From the NCBI RefSeq assembly GCF_030125375.1, contig NZ_JASJUU010000001.1, forward strand, positions 1,161,354-1,225,353: 64,000 nucleotides of DNA. Direction: 5' to 3'. This document shows, in pieces, positions 19,376-28,516 of the stretch; position 1 is the stretch's first letter, and every line of letters starts with the position of its first letter. This stretch comes from Pseudoalteromonas umbrosa (lineage in GTDB: Bacteria > Pseudomonadota > Gammaproteobacteria > Enterobacterales > Alteromonadaceae). The notes beneath the pieces were generated by a model. It worked only from the letters and a program-made list of their open reading frames with translations, was not told the DNA's origin and did no database searches. Made by a program: the position numbers and the translations under genes.

Positions 19376-21493
19376 TTAAATTGAATACTTAATATTAAAT
19401 GATACAAAATCGCGATCTGAGAATGTGTTTGTCGCACCACCGCCCCAGAACGTGTTGTACCCTAAATCAAATGACCATGCATTTTGATAGCTAAAGTTAA
19501 GGTTCACACCCATAGACTTTCTATCTTCAACAAACAAGAACATTGGATCTGGTGTTGTTCCGTTTACGTCATGTGAAAACACAACTCGTGGTGAGAAATT
19601 TACACCTGAGAATAAATTGTTGTATTCACCTTTAGCAATCAGACGGTAGCCCCACGAAGAAGCCGTTGGGAATGGGTTAACTTCAGGGCCATTAGACACT
19701 GCTTGGTGGATCAGGTCGTAGTTACGACCTTCTATTCCCTCAATTGTGCCACTTCGACCAGTACCCGCAACATTCAAACGTAGCTCATCATAAGAAGGCA
19801 TGTCTTTGATCGTAACTGCACCTACTTCACCGACAACCGCCCAACTATCCGCGCCAAGTGATGGGCCGAATAAATGTGTTGCTGTGAATTGTAGCTGCAT
19901 CGTGTCTTTAAGAACGAAGCCTTGTGCTACTTCGCCAGGTTGGACGTATGAAACGTCATTACCTTGGCTTAATTGAGAGAAACCCTCAAAATCTTCGCGA
20001 ATGCCTGCTGCAGCTAACTGCTCAACCATACCTGCATATAAAAGCTCTACGTCATCAATCTGTAGCGGCTCGTCTTGACGGTAAGCAAATTCACCAGAGA
20101 AAGCTGTTTCACCAATTGCTGTGTTAAAGCTCAAACCATAAAGTTTAATGTCTTCAGGATAAACGATAACCGCTTGTGTGAAAGCGTTAAGGTTCGTGAT
20201 ATTGTCTTCTGTGATCTTATTATTTTGAATATAGTTAAGATCCTGCATTATCGCACCGGTAGTAAAGTTAGATGCTTTACCAGAAATAAGCGGTCTGCGG
20301 CTGTGATAATTGATATGATAAAGCGCAATTTCAGTATCGTTCAATTCTGGAACGAACATACCTAAACGAATACCAAATTGACCACTGTCATCAGCATCTG
20401 TTTTACCCGCATCACCCTTACCTTTTAACGCAACTCTTGTTGGGTAAGCAAGGTACATAGACGATAGCATTTGCAATGCATCAGGGCTGCTTAAGACGCT
20501 TTGATCTGTGACGTCTAAACCTTGTGCAGCAAGTGCACCAACCCAGTTAGACTGCAAAGAATTTAAAGCTTCAGTTAGATGATGTAAGTCAATATCTGGG
20601 TTTGACGTGAAACCAAGCTGTACATTTTGCGAATAACCATTTGCAGATGCAAAATCATTCGTCGAGAAATAACTACCGGTCGCTGGCAAGCGAGTCTCAT
20701 GCCACTGATATTGATAAAATGCTTCTAGCGTGACATTCTCAGTAATGCCAAGTGAAGCCCAAAGCATACCTACAGGAATGAATGCTTCTTTTAACTCAGA
20801 GCCCGGCGCTTTAAGACGGTCAATATCAACAGGGTTTACGTTAATACCATGCGATATTAATGTACTTTCACCCCAGTTGATTACTTGCTGACCTAGACGA
20901 ATAGACAGCGGATTGTTGCCATCGTTTAAATCAAAATCAGCCCATACAAAGGCATCTAGCAATCTAGCGTCAGAACAGACCTGTTCTTTCGTATCGTCAT
21001 CTGCACATGGATCTACATGTTGACCAGACACTGGGTTACGGTAAGCAAAATCACCGTCTTCCATCGCAAAGTCATAGAAGTACATAAAGCGAGAGAAGAA
21101 GCCATAATTGTCTTTAGTGATGGCAAATTCGTGTGTACCTTTTAGCTGCTGAGAAAAAGTATCACCAGCATCAAAGTTTAAGTTGCCTGCATCACCATTG
21201 TTAGAGTAAGCACCTTCTTGGCTCCAAACTTGCGATGAAGAGTACAAAGTATTGCCCGTTGAAGCATTATACCCACTCCAATTAAACCTAGGGTGGTTAC
21301 TCTTACCGATAATTCCAAAGTCTCGGTCCTCAACACGAATACTTTGTCCATATGAGAACGTTGAATCAAACGTTATCTCAAAATCACCGACTTGGAAATT
21401 AGCGGCTTGCGCATGCATGCCAACCGTTCCGAAAATGGCTGCTCCAAGTCCAAGCATAATCTTGTTCTTAGTAAAGCGCGCTTTTTTTATCAT
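19376..21493 (-). CDS. DUF1302 family outer-membrane beta-barrel protein
   Basis: A 705-residue protein with an N-terminal signal segment ending near the AQAA at residues 29-32. The rest has long alternating hydrophobic and polar strands with many aromatic girdle residues, as in an outer-membrane barrel. Family features visible are FDSTFSYGQSIRVEDRD at the mature N-terminus, RLGQQVINWGESTLISHGINVNPVDIDRLKAPGSELKEAFIPVGMLWAS in outline, and a terminal strand ending in FNIKYSI. The start is set by a strong ribosome binding site (GGGGGAG, five bases before the ATG). It is the first gene of the four-gene operon and sits about 155 bases after a predicted promoter that overlaps an 18-base palindrome. 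Its function is unproven; a pore or lipid conduit is the usual guess. Confidence 0.87.
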   Translation of the reverse strand: MIKKARFTKNKIMLGLGAAIFGTVGMHAQAANFQVGDFEITFDSTFSYGQSIRVEDRDFGIIGKSNHPRFNWSGYNASTGNTLYSSSQVWSQEGAYSNNGDAGNLNFDAGDTFSQQLKGTHEFAITKDNYGFFSRFMYFYDFAMEDGDFAYRNPVSGQHVDPCADDDTKEQVCSDARLLDAFVWADFDLNDGNNPLSIRLGQQVINWGESTLISHGINVNPVDIDRLKAPGSELKEAFIPVGMLWASLGITENVTLEAFYQYQWHETRLPATGSYFSTNDFASANGYSQNVQLGFTSNPDIDLHHLTEALNSLQSNWVGALAAQGLDVTDQSVLSSPDALQMLSSMYLAYPTRVALKGKGDAGKTDADDSGQFGIRLGMFVPELNDTEIALYHINYHSRRPLISGKASNFTTGAIMQDLNYIQNNKITEDNITNLNAFTQAVIVYPEDIKLYGLSFNTAIGETAFSGEFAYRQDEPLQIDDVELLYAGMVEQLAAAGIREDFEGFSQLSQGNDVSYVQPGEVAQGFVLKDTMQLQFTATHLFGPSLGADSWAVVGEVGAVTIKDMPSYDELRLNVAGTGRSGTIEGIEGRNYDLIHQAVSNGPEVNPFPTASSWGYRLIAKGEYNNLFSGVNFSPRVVFSHDVNGTTPDPMFLFVEDRKSMGVNLNFSYQNAWSFDLGYNTFWGGGATNTFSDRDFVSFNIKYSI

Positions 21494-21632
21494 TATTTCT
21501 CCCCCTTATGGCGGGTAAATCTAATCAAGTTATTGTTTTTTGTTGTCGTAACGATAGAAGCGAAAATCGAAAATTACAAATTTTACGCGTTCGTTCGGTG
21601 CATTTTTAACTTTTTAGCCCGTCTTTTAACCT

Positions 21633-21650
21633 TGGTAAGACGTCTTACCA
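21633..21650 (-). promoter_or_regulatory. 18-bp perfect palindromic operator at the DUF1302 operon promoter
   Basis: TGGTAAGAC followed at once by its exact complement GTCTTACCA. It begins five bases after the predicted -10 box, so it would cover the transcription start, a position typical of a repressor site. The form suits a dimeric regulator such as a GntR or TetR family protein; the half-site TGGT...ACCA resembles operators of the FadR/PdhR branch of GntR, but the regulator is not encoded beside it. Confidence 0.7.
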
Positions 21651-21655
21651 GAATA

Positions 21656-21685
21656 GTTATAACACGTAATTTAAGTTTAAAACAA
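21656..21685 (-). promoter_or_regulatory. Predicted sigma-70 promoter of the DUF1302-DUF1329-YCF48-RND operon
   Basis: On the minus strand a -35 TTGTTT (21680-21685) is separated by 18 bases from a -10 TATAAC (21656-21661). The -10 is preceded by TGT, which gives an extended -10 motif. The start site would fall near 21649, inside the palindrome, and leave a leader of about 155 bases. Confidence 0.6.
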
Positions 21686-21730
21686 ACCGAATTAACAAAA
21701 ATACTTTATCCCACAAAGCCTTTTTAGAGT

Positions 21731-21952
21731 TTATGTCACCTTTTCAAGTGCGATAAATCGGTTGCTATCGTCAAGCTGTAATCTAAAACGCCCATTCACA
21801 CCAATGCTGGATACAAACCTTCTGATGTGGGCAGCTGGGAAGCGAATACGCTTCCCACCATCTTCCACAACCTGAATAGATTCAATATCCCCTTCATAAT
21901 AAGCAAGGCACTGCTCATAGGTCAGTCTTAAATAAAAATAATATTCTTGCAT
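21731..21952 (-). CDS. DUF2835 family protein
   Basis: A 73-residue cytoplasmic protein of the DUF2835 family, function unknown. The sequence YYFYLRLTYEQCLAYYEGDIESIQVVEDGGKRIRFPAAHIRRFV is typical: a conserved aromatic opening, YYEG, and the motif G(K/R)xIxFPAxxLRxFV. It follows pepN by three bases, a conserved position in Alteromonadales, so it is almost certainly co-transcribed with pepN. Confidence 0.85.
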   Translation of the reverse strand: MQEYYFYLRLTYEQCLAYYEGDIESIQVVEDGGKRIRFPAAHIRRFVSSIGVNGRFRLQLDDSNRFIALEKVT

Positions 21953-21955
21953 GTA

Positions 21956-24541
21956 TCAGTTTAATGCTCTATCAATTTTCTCATATAGATCATCACTTAA
22001 GTCTGAAATTCCTGCTAAACGCTCAAGTTGTGCTCGCATCTTTTCTTGTCGGCTTTCATCAAAACGCTTAAAAGATAAAAGTGGAGTAATAATTCTTGAT
22101 GCATTTTGTGGATTAAGTTCGTTAAGCTCAGCGATTAAGTTACCTAATAATTCATAGCCTTTGCCGTCAGGCCTATGGAATTGTTTAGGATTCATCCTTG
22201 CAAAAGTACCAACCAAAGATCTCACTCTATTCGGGTTGGACTTGTCAAAGCATGGGTGTTCATATAATGATAGAATCACATCTATACACTTATCTGACTG
22301 ACTTGTTGCGTGCATTGCAAACCACTTATCCATAACAAGTAGATCATGATTCCATTGTGTATCAAACTCTTGCATTAATTCTGTTGCCAATGGGTGCTGA
22401 GCATTTAATGCACTCTTTAGCCCGCCCAGTTTCGTTGTCATATTCGAAGAGTTGGCCTGCTCTTTCAGCCAATCCGAAACATTTTCCGCCGTGAGTGACA
22501 AATAGTAGAGACTCTTATTACGTAACGCTCTGATCGCAACCTCTTCAGCGCTTAACCCTCCACTATCCTGAACATTTTGATAGAATTCAGTTAATTGCGT
22601 TTTTAACAGGTCTGCAATTTGTCGCTCAAGGCGCTCAATCGCCTGGCATAAAGCATCAACAGGTACAATATCGTAACCGCCAGACAGTGTGTCAAAGTTT
22701 GGAACGGAAATATACTCAGCCAAAATCGCTAAATCATCTGGCTTATTTACAAATAGGCTTTCTAACACTGAAGATAGCTCACCAAACATAGTTTGGTTTT
22801 TATCTTCAGAATCGACATAAGCTCGTATTTGTTGAGTAAACAAGATTTGCATCGCTTCCCATCTTGCGTAATAACTTGATGCATATTTTGCAATATGGCC
22901 AAGTTGAGACAGAGAGTATTCATACTCAAGTAAACACGGCGCAGAAAAGTCTTCTAATAAAACAGGAGTTGGTTCTGAACCGATATCCTCAAACACAAAA
23001 GTTTGTTTCTCTTCAGTTAACTCCAGTACTTTATCTTGCTTTAAAGGTGCACCTTTAAGTGCAATCGCTTCACCACTTTCATCAAGTAATTCAATTGCTA
23101 CAGGGATATGAAGTGGCTCAGTCACCGGATCGTTCTTTGCATGAGTCTGGTTAATGTCTATTTGATATGTTTTTGCTTGTGCATCATATTTGGTTTTAAT
23201 ATGTAGTGTTGGTGTACCAAACTGTTGATACCACAATTTAAACTGACTCAGATCGGTATTTGTCGCATCAGCCATAGCATTAACAAAGTCATCACACGTC
23301 ACAGCTTGACCATCGTGACGTTCGAAGTATAACTTCATGCCTCGCTGGAAGCCTTCTTCCGACAGCAAGGTATGCATCATACGGATCACTTCAGCACCTT
23401 TATTGTATACAGTCACCGTGTAAAAGTTATTCATCTCTATAACTTTTTCAGGGCGAATAGGATGCGCCATAGGACCCGCGTCTTCTGCAAACTGATGAGT
23501 ACGCATCGCATTAACAGCGTCAATTCTGTTTAATGCTCTAGAGCCTAAGTCACTACTAAACTCTTGATCTCTAAATACAGTCAAACCTTCTTTTAAACTT
23601 AATTGAAACCAATCACGGCAAGTTACACGGTTACCGGTCCAGTTATGGAAGTATTCATGACCAACAATGGATTCAATAACGTGATAATCTCTATCCGTCG
23701 CTGTTTCTTGATTAGCAAGTACACAAGCACTATTAAAAACATTCAGACCTTTGTTTTCCATTGCGCCCATATTAAAGAAGTCGACTGCAACAATCATGTA
23801 GATATCAAGGTCGTATTCTAAATTGAAACGCTCCTCATCCCATTGCAGCGACTTTTTCAGAGACGTCATCGCATGTGGGGCTTTTGATAAATTACCCTTG
23901 TCGACGAACAACTGTAACTTAACTTCTCGACCTGTTTTAGTCACAAACTTATCTTCTAGGGTATCAAAATCACCTGCAACCAGAGCAAATAGATAAGATG
24001 GCTTTTTAAACGGGTCTTCCCAAGTGACAAAGTGTCGCCCATCTTCTAGGTCTCCTGAATCAACTTGATTACCATTGGAGAGTAAAAACGGAAAAGATTT
24101 ATCCCCGATTACAGTAACTTTGTAAGTTGCTAGTACGTCAGGCCTATCGAAGAAGTAAGTTATTTTCCTAAAGCCTTCAGCTTCACACTGAGTGCAATAT
24201 GCGCCATCCGAAAGGTACAGTCCCTCTAATGACGTATTCTTTTCAGGGGCAATCTCAGTCTCTATTTCAAGGGAAAAAGATTCAGGCACAGAGTTGATTT
24301 TTATTCCATCAACTAGCTGAGTAAAATCAGAATGTGGTTGACCATCAACTTTGAGTGAAATAAGCGTTAAATCGACTCCATCCAGCTGAACATATGATTG
24401 TGCACCATTCGCTTGCAATTCATACTTTGCAATTACACGAGTTGTTAACGGTGATAAGTTAAATGTGAGGTCAATATGTTCCACTTGGTGACTTGGTGGC
24501 TGATAATCTGCCAATAATTTAGCTTGCGGTTTTTGTGTCAT
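21956..24541 (-). CDS. pepN: Aminopeptidase N
   Basis: An 861-residue zinc metallopeptidase of family M1 that removes N-terminal residues from peptides in the cytoplasm during peptide recycling. The exopeptidase motif GAMEN lies at residues 259-263. The zinc site HEYFHNW begins at residue 295, with the downstream glutamate in the LKEGLTVF segment. The long helical C-terminal domain is full length. No signal peptide is present, consistent with the cytoplasmic enterobacterial-type enzyme. DUF2835 follows directly. Confidence 0.97.
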   Translation of the reverse strand: MTQKPQAKLLADYQPPSHQVEHIDLTFNLSPLTTRVIAKYELQANGAQSYVQLDGVDLTLISLKVDGQPHSDFTQLVDGIKINSVPESFSLEIETEIAPEKNTSLEGLYLSDGAYCTQCEAEGFRKITYFFDRPDVLATYKVTVIGDKSFPFLLSNGNQVDSGDLEDGRHFVTWEDPFKKPSYLFALVAGDFDTLEDKFVTKTGREVKLQLFVDKGNLSKAPHAMTSLKKSLQWDEERFNLEYDLDIYMIVAVDFFNMGAMENKGLNVFNSACVLANQETATDRDYHVIESIVGHEYFHNWTGNRVTCRDWFQLSLKEGLTVFRDQEFSSDLGSRALNRIDAVNAMRTHQFAEDAGPMAHPIRPEKVIEMNNFYTVTVYNKGAEVIRMMHTLLSEEGFQRGMKLYFERHDGQAVTCDDFVNAMADATNTDLSQFKLWYQQFGTPTLHIKTKYDAQAKTYQIDINQTHAKNDPVTEPLHIPVAIELLDESGEAIALKGAPLKQDKVLELTEEKQTFVFEDIGSEPTPVLLEDFSAPCLLEYEYSLSQLGHIAKYASSYYARWEAMQILFTQQIRAYVDSEDKNQTMFGELSSVLESLFVNKPDDLAILAEYISVPNFDTLSGGYDIVPVDALCQAIERLERQIADLLKTQLTEFYQNVQDSGGLSAEEVAIRALRNKSLYYLSLTAENVSDWLKEQANSSNMTTKLGGLKSALNAQHPLATELMQEFDTQWNHDLLVMDKWFAMHATSQSDKCIDVILSLYEHPCFDKSNPNRVRSLVGTFARMNPKQFHRPDGKGYELLGNLIAELNELNPQNASRIITPLLSFKRFDESRQEKMRAQLERLAGISDLSDDLYEKIDRALN

Positions 24542-24750
24542 TAAAATTCCTTCATCGCATAAAATAGCGCAATTTGATCAACACCACCTATCCGCCAATC
24601 TTTGCTACCTAAATCATGCAAGTGTCTAATATATATACACATGCATCCATTGAGGACACATACATAAGTTAAACGAGATTTTATAATATTAAATGAGGGA
24701 AATGTAGCTTGCAAATAAGTTTAGACGGGTTATATGACTGTTTAGACAAT

Positions 24751-24775
24751 AAAAAAGGCTCCAATATTTGGAGCC
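24751..24775 (-). terminator. Rho-independent terminator of nhaC
   Basis: On the minus strand GGCTCCAA and TTGGAGCC form an eight-base stem with a three-base loop, followed by six T, nine bases after the nhaC stop. Confidence 0.9.
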
Positions 24776-24783
24776 TCTATCTT

Positions 24784-26232
24784 TTAATCTTGTTCTCTTG
24801 GTTTTAGCTTTAATACTTTGACACCAAGATAGCCATAAACGATTGCTAAAAGCGGGTTGATTAAATTAAAGAAAGCGTAAACGGCATAATCTAACGGGTT
24901 AATTAATAGAACGCTTTGCATATATGCACCACATGTATTCCAAGGTATTAGTGGGCTAGTAATCGTTCCCCCATCTTCAAGCGTCCTAGATAAATTAACG
25001 CTCTGAAGACCACGCTTTTTGTATTCTTCTTTAAACATCCTACCAGGGACCACAATCGCGATATATTGGTCGGCCGCAACAAGGTTCGTACCAAAACATG
25101 TTGCTATTGTTGATGCAATGAGCGAGCCTGTACTTTTCGCAATTCGAAGAATACTGCGCACAAAAACTTCTAGTAAGCCAGTTTTCTCCATTATGGCACC
25201 AAACATCAGGGCAGTCATGATCAACCACGTTGTTGTCAACATGCTAGACATACCTCCACCACTGAGTAAATCATCCATTTTTGCATCTCCAGTTTGAACA
25301 CTAAAGCCATCAAAAAAAGTTGCCCAAATCAGCTTAAACTGACCAACAAGCTCACCTTGAGATGCATCTATTTGGCTCGCTATCAAATCGCCTTGGAAAA
25401 GTAATGCCCATACAGCGCCGACGACAGCACCAATTGATATCGCCGGAAAAGCTGGCATCTTCTTAATCGCAAGGCCAAGTAAAATAGCCAAGGGTACTAG
25501 CATAAAAATATTGATATTAAAGTTGTCTTGTAAAATCGTGCTAATTGCGTCAATTTTACTCGCATCACTTGCAACATCTGCGTTAAAGCCCATTACAATG
25601 AAAATAATTAAGGCAATAACAAAACTTGGTACCGTGGTCCATAACATATGCTGTATGTGATCAAACAGGTCACTGCCCGCCACTGCGGGCGCCAAGTTAG
25701 TTGTCTCTGACAACGGGCTGAGTTTATCACCAAAGTAGGCGCCAGATATCACAGCTCCCGCCGTCACAACTGGGTCAAGCCCTAAACCGTTGGCCACACC
25801 TAACAAAGCCACACCAATTGTTGCAGCTGTGGTCCAAGAGCTACCAATACTCATCGCAACAATACCACAGATTAAACAGCTTGCAGCATAGAACCAAGAC
25901 GGGTTAATGATCTGCAACCCATAATATATCAATGTCGGAACCGTACCAGATAAAAGCCAAGTACCAATTAAAGCGCCAACCATGAGCAAGATCAAAATCG
26001 CCCCCAACGAAATCGTGATACCTTTGATCATCGCTTCTTCAAGCGTTTTCCATGTGAAGCCATTTTTTAAGCCGATTAATGCTGCTGTAAACGTTGCGAA
26101 CAATAACGCGATTTGGTTTGGACCAGACGATGAGCTGTCGCCATACAGATAAACTGCAGCGCCTAATAAGCTGACCAATACAATGATTGGTATAAAAGCA
26201 TCCCACGAAGATGCTGTTTTTGGTTGTTTCAA
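24784..26232 (-). CDS. nhaC: NhaC family Na+/H+ antiporter
   Basis: A 482-residue inner-membrane protein with about twelve hydrophobic segments that matches the NhaC antiporter family, which exchanges sodium for protons and helps marine cells keep sodium low. Family landmarks are MSIGSSWTTAATIGVALLGVANGLG, the polar motif GAYFGDKLSPLSETTNLAP near residue 165, FGTNLVAADQYIAIVVPGRMF and the C-terminal IPWNTCGAYM. The start is a TTG at 26232, preceded at nine bases by GAGGGG on the minus strand; there is no in-frame ATG nearby. It is a single-gene unit with its own terminator. Some members exchange organic acids or amino acids instead, so the substrate is inferred. Confidence 0.86.
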   Translation of the reverse strand: MKQPKTASSWDAFIPIIVLVSLLGAAVYLYGDSSSSGPNQIALLFATFTAALIGLKNGFTWKTLEEAMIKGITISLGAILILLMVGALIGTWLLSGTVPTLIYYGLQIINPSWFYAASCLICGIVAMSIGSSWTTAATIGVALLGVANGLGLDPVVTAGAVISGAYFGDKLSPLSETTNLAPAVAGSDLFDHIQHMLWTTVPSFVIALIIFIVMGFNADVASDASKIDAISTILQDNFNINIFMLVPLAILLGLAIKKMPAFPAISIGAVVGAVWALLFQGDLIASQIDASQGELVGQFKLIWATFFDGFSVQTGDAKMDDLLSGGGMSSMLTTTWLIMTALMFGAIMEKTGLLEVFVRSILRIAKSTGSLIASTIATCFGTNLVAADQYIAIVVPGRMFKEEYKKRGLQSVNLSRTLEDGGTITSPLIPWNTCGAYMQSVLLINPLDYAVYAFFNLINPLLAIVYGYLGVKVLKLKPREQD

Positions 26233-26343
26233 ATTTATGTACCCCTCGCACTCATGTTGGTGCGTATTATTATTTGACCGAGTATTTTCACTCTTTTACC
26301 AATCAGGTTTGATAATAATTCAACGCGTACTTATCAGTATCGA

Positions 26344-26377
26344 TTATCAAGACGGATTGATAAACATAGTCTATGTT
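26344..26377. repeat. Two adjacent dyads in the nhaC upstream region
   Basis: TTATCAA and TTGATAA flank a six-base spacer (26344-26363), directly followed by AACATAG-T-CTATGTT (26363-26377). They lie 110-145 bases before the nhaC start and may be regulator binding sites. Confidence 0.45.
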
Positions 26378-26423
26378 GTCTTGTTGCGGCTGACGATAAT
26401 AACAAATTTGCGTTCAGGAGTAA

Positions 26424-26453
26424 CGAAAAAAGGCGCTGTTGCGCCTTTTTTCG
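26424..26453. terminator. Symmetric terminator after prc
   Basis: A 13-base perfect stem that combines CGAAAAAA with GGCGC, four-base loop TGTT. T tracts occur on both strands. It lies 23 bases beyond the prc stop. Confidence 0.9.
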
Positions 26454-26475
26454 TAATACCAAACCATTAAATAGG

Positions 26476-28506
26476 TTAAATATCGTTCTTTACAATCTTG
26501 CCAAAGTTGATCATATCTTGCGTGATTAACGCTGTCTCTTCCAAATAAGGGTCTAGCTCTGAAATGACGTCTGGTACATCATCTAAATCTTCGATTGCTT
26601 CTAAACCTAAACGCTTCAAGCGTTCATTTGTTCTAGCAAGTGCTCTTTGGTCTCTTTCCTCACGCTCTTTCTTTCTTTGGGCTTCGACTAATGAAATCGA
26701 GACTTCGTTTTCTTGCTCTTTATAACGTTTAATATCGTCGTAAACATATGAAAATTCAGGTTCTTTAGCTATACGTTTAGTATGCTTTTCATTTAAATGT
26801 GCAATAATCGATGATAAATCATCAATAGTATTGTACTTGGCACGGGCAATACTATCCCACGGCAATGCGTTATCTTCTTGGCTTTCGCCCCATTCTTCTG
26901 GCTCAATAAATGACGGCAGCAAAATATCCGGGATTACACCTTTATTCTGAGTACTACCACCATTTATTCTATAAAATTTAGCAATTGTGTAGGTAATACT
27001 GCCAAGTGGGTTTTCGAACAAATCGTAAGTTCTTCTCAGCCCCTTATGTTGCTGCACAGTACCTTTACCGAATGTTTGCTCACCGATGACAATTGCGCGG
27101 CCATAATCTTGCATTGCAGCTGCAAAAATTTCAGATGCTGAAGCACTATAGCGGTCAACTAACACTGTCATCGGGCCGCTGTAATATGTTTTACCATCTT
27201 GATCTTTTTGTACGTCCAAACGATTTTGTGCAGTGTGAATTTGTACGATTGGCCCTTTATCAATGAACAGCCCAGACAGTTTCTTAGCTTCGTAAAGTGA
27301 ACCACCGCCATTCTGTCTGAGGTCAATAATAATACCGTCGACTTTCTCTGCTTTAAGGGCGTTGATTTCTTTTAGAACATCCTCAGAAAGGTTGTTATAG
27401 AAACTAGGTATTTCAATTACACCTATCTTACTCGTTAAATCAGAGTACTGCGCTTCGAAGACCGATGACTTAGCGGCGCGATCTTCTAACCTAATCTTGT
27501 CTCTAATTATTTCAACAACTTTCGGGGTACCATGTGAGTCGCTTCCTTTAAGGTATTGCAATCTGACTTTAGTACCCTTCGGCCCTTTAATCAGATCTAC
27601 CACGTCATCTAGTCTCCAACCGATGACATCGACAAACTCTTCACCATCTTGGGCTACCCCAATGATTTTATCGTCTGCTTTTATCTGTTCCGTTTTATCC
27701 GCAGGCCCGCCTGGAACCAAGCTGCGAATAACTGTGTAATCTTCATCGTAACTTAATACTGCACCGATCCCTTCAAGCTCAAGGTCCATATCCATCTTAA
27801 ATTGCTCAGCTCTACGAGGCGAAAGATAAGACGTGTGTGCTTCGATGCTTCTAGCGAATGCATTCATAACAATTTGATATGCATCTTCACTATTGGTTTG
27901 AACTAATCGCTTTTGAGCATTTTTATAGCGCTTAGTCAAAATCTCTTTTATGCCTTCCCAATCTTTACCCGTTAGCTTTAAGCGCAGGGCATCAGATTTG
28001 ACCCTTTGACGCCAAAACTCATTGAGTTCAGCTTGGTCTTTAGCAAAAACAACCTCTTCACGATCAAAATAAAACGCGTCTGGCGTATCAAACTTCATCT
28101 CTTTATCTAGTAAAGAAATAGCATATTGAAAACGCTCAAACCGTCTCTGTAAACTCACATTGAACATTTCAAAAGCAAAGTCTAACTTACCATCAGCGAG
28201 GGCTTCATCAAACTTTGCTTTATGTTGTTCAAAACCATCAACATCCGACTGCAAAAAAATTGACTTGTTGTAGTCTAAGGTTTCTACATATCTATCAAAA
28301 ATTTCTTCTGACAATGTTGAGTTGAGTTTAAAACGTTTGTAGTGGTTCTGAGTAAATTTATCTGTCACTCTTTTCGTAGCTGTTGCGTGCTGTAATTCAG
28401 GTTTTAGCACAGGTATGTCTTTTTCTGTCACAACGCTATTAGCTGCAAAACACGTGTTTGCAACAAACAATGCAACTGCACCAATGAGTGGTAAATTTTT
28501 ACTCAT
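26476..28506 (-). CDS. prc: Carboxy-terminal (tail-specific) processing protease Prc
   Basis: A 676-residue periplasmic serine protease of family S41 that degrades proteins with hydrophobic C-termini and trims murein hydrolases and penicillin-binding protein 3. A signal peptide occupies residues 1-22. The N-terminal helical domain includes YNKSIFLQSDVDGF. A PDZ domain spans about 235-325, and the catalytic Ser-Lys dyad sits in DRYSASASEIFAAAMQDYG and FGKGTVQ. The C-terminal DUF3340 helical domain is complete. It follows proQ by ten bases, as in E. coli, and the two are probably co-transcribed. Confidence 0.97.
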   Translation of the reverse strand: MSKNLPLIGAVALFVANTCFAANSVVTEKDIPVLKPELQHATATKRVTDKFTQNHYKRFKLNSTLSEEIFDRYVETLDYNKSIFLQSDVDGFEQHKAKFDEALADGKLDFAFEMFNVSLQRRFERFQYAISLLDKEMKFDTPDAFYFDREEVVFAKDQAELNEFWRQRVKSDALRLKLTGKDWEGIKEILTKRYKNAQKRLVQTNSEDAYQIVMNAFARSIEAHTSYLSPRRAEQFKMDMDLELEGIGAVLSYDEDYTVIRSLVPGGPADKTEQIKADDKIIGVAQDGEEFVDVIGWRLDDVVDLIKGPKGTKVRLQYLKGSDSHGTPKVVEIIRDKIRLEDRAAKSSVFEAQYSDLTSKIGVIEIPSFYNNLSEDVLKEINALKAEKVDGIIIDLRQNGGGSLYEAKKLSGLFIDKGPIVQIHTAQNRLDVQKDQDGKTYYSGPMTVLVDRYSASASEIFAAAMQDYGRAIVIGEQTFGKGTVQQHKGLRRTYDLFENPLGSITYTIAKFYRINGGSTQNKGVIPDILLPSFIEPEEWGESQEDNALPWDSIARAKYNTIDDLSSIIAHLNEKHTKRIAKEPEFSYVYDDIKRYKEQENEVSISLVEAQRKKEREERDQRALARTNERLKRLGLEAIEDLDDVPDVISELDPYLEETALITQDMINFGKIVKNDI

Positions 28507-28516
28507 ACACTACTCC

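Noticed and set aside
26233..26423. Possible riboswitch (lysine type) before nhaC
   Set aside because: Some NhaC-like transporters are under lysine riboswitches, but the conserved core elements were not seen and the dyads present are short and separate.
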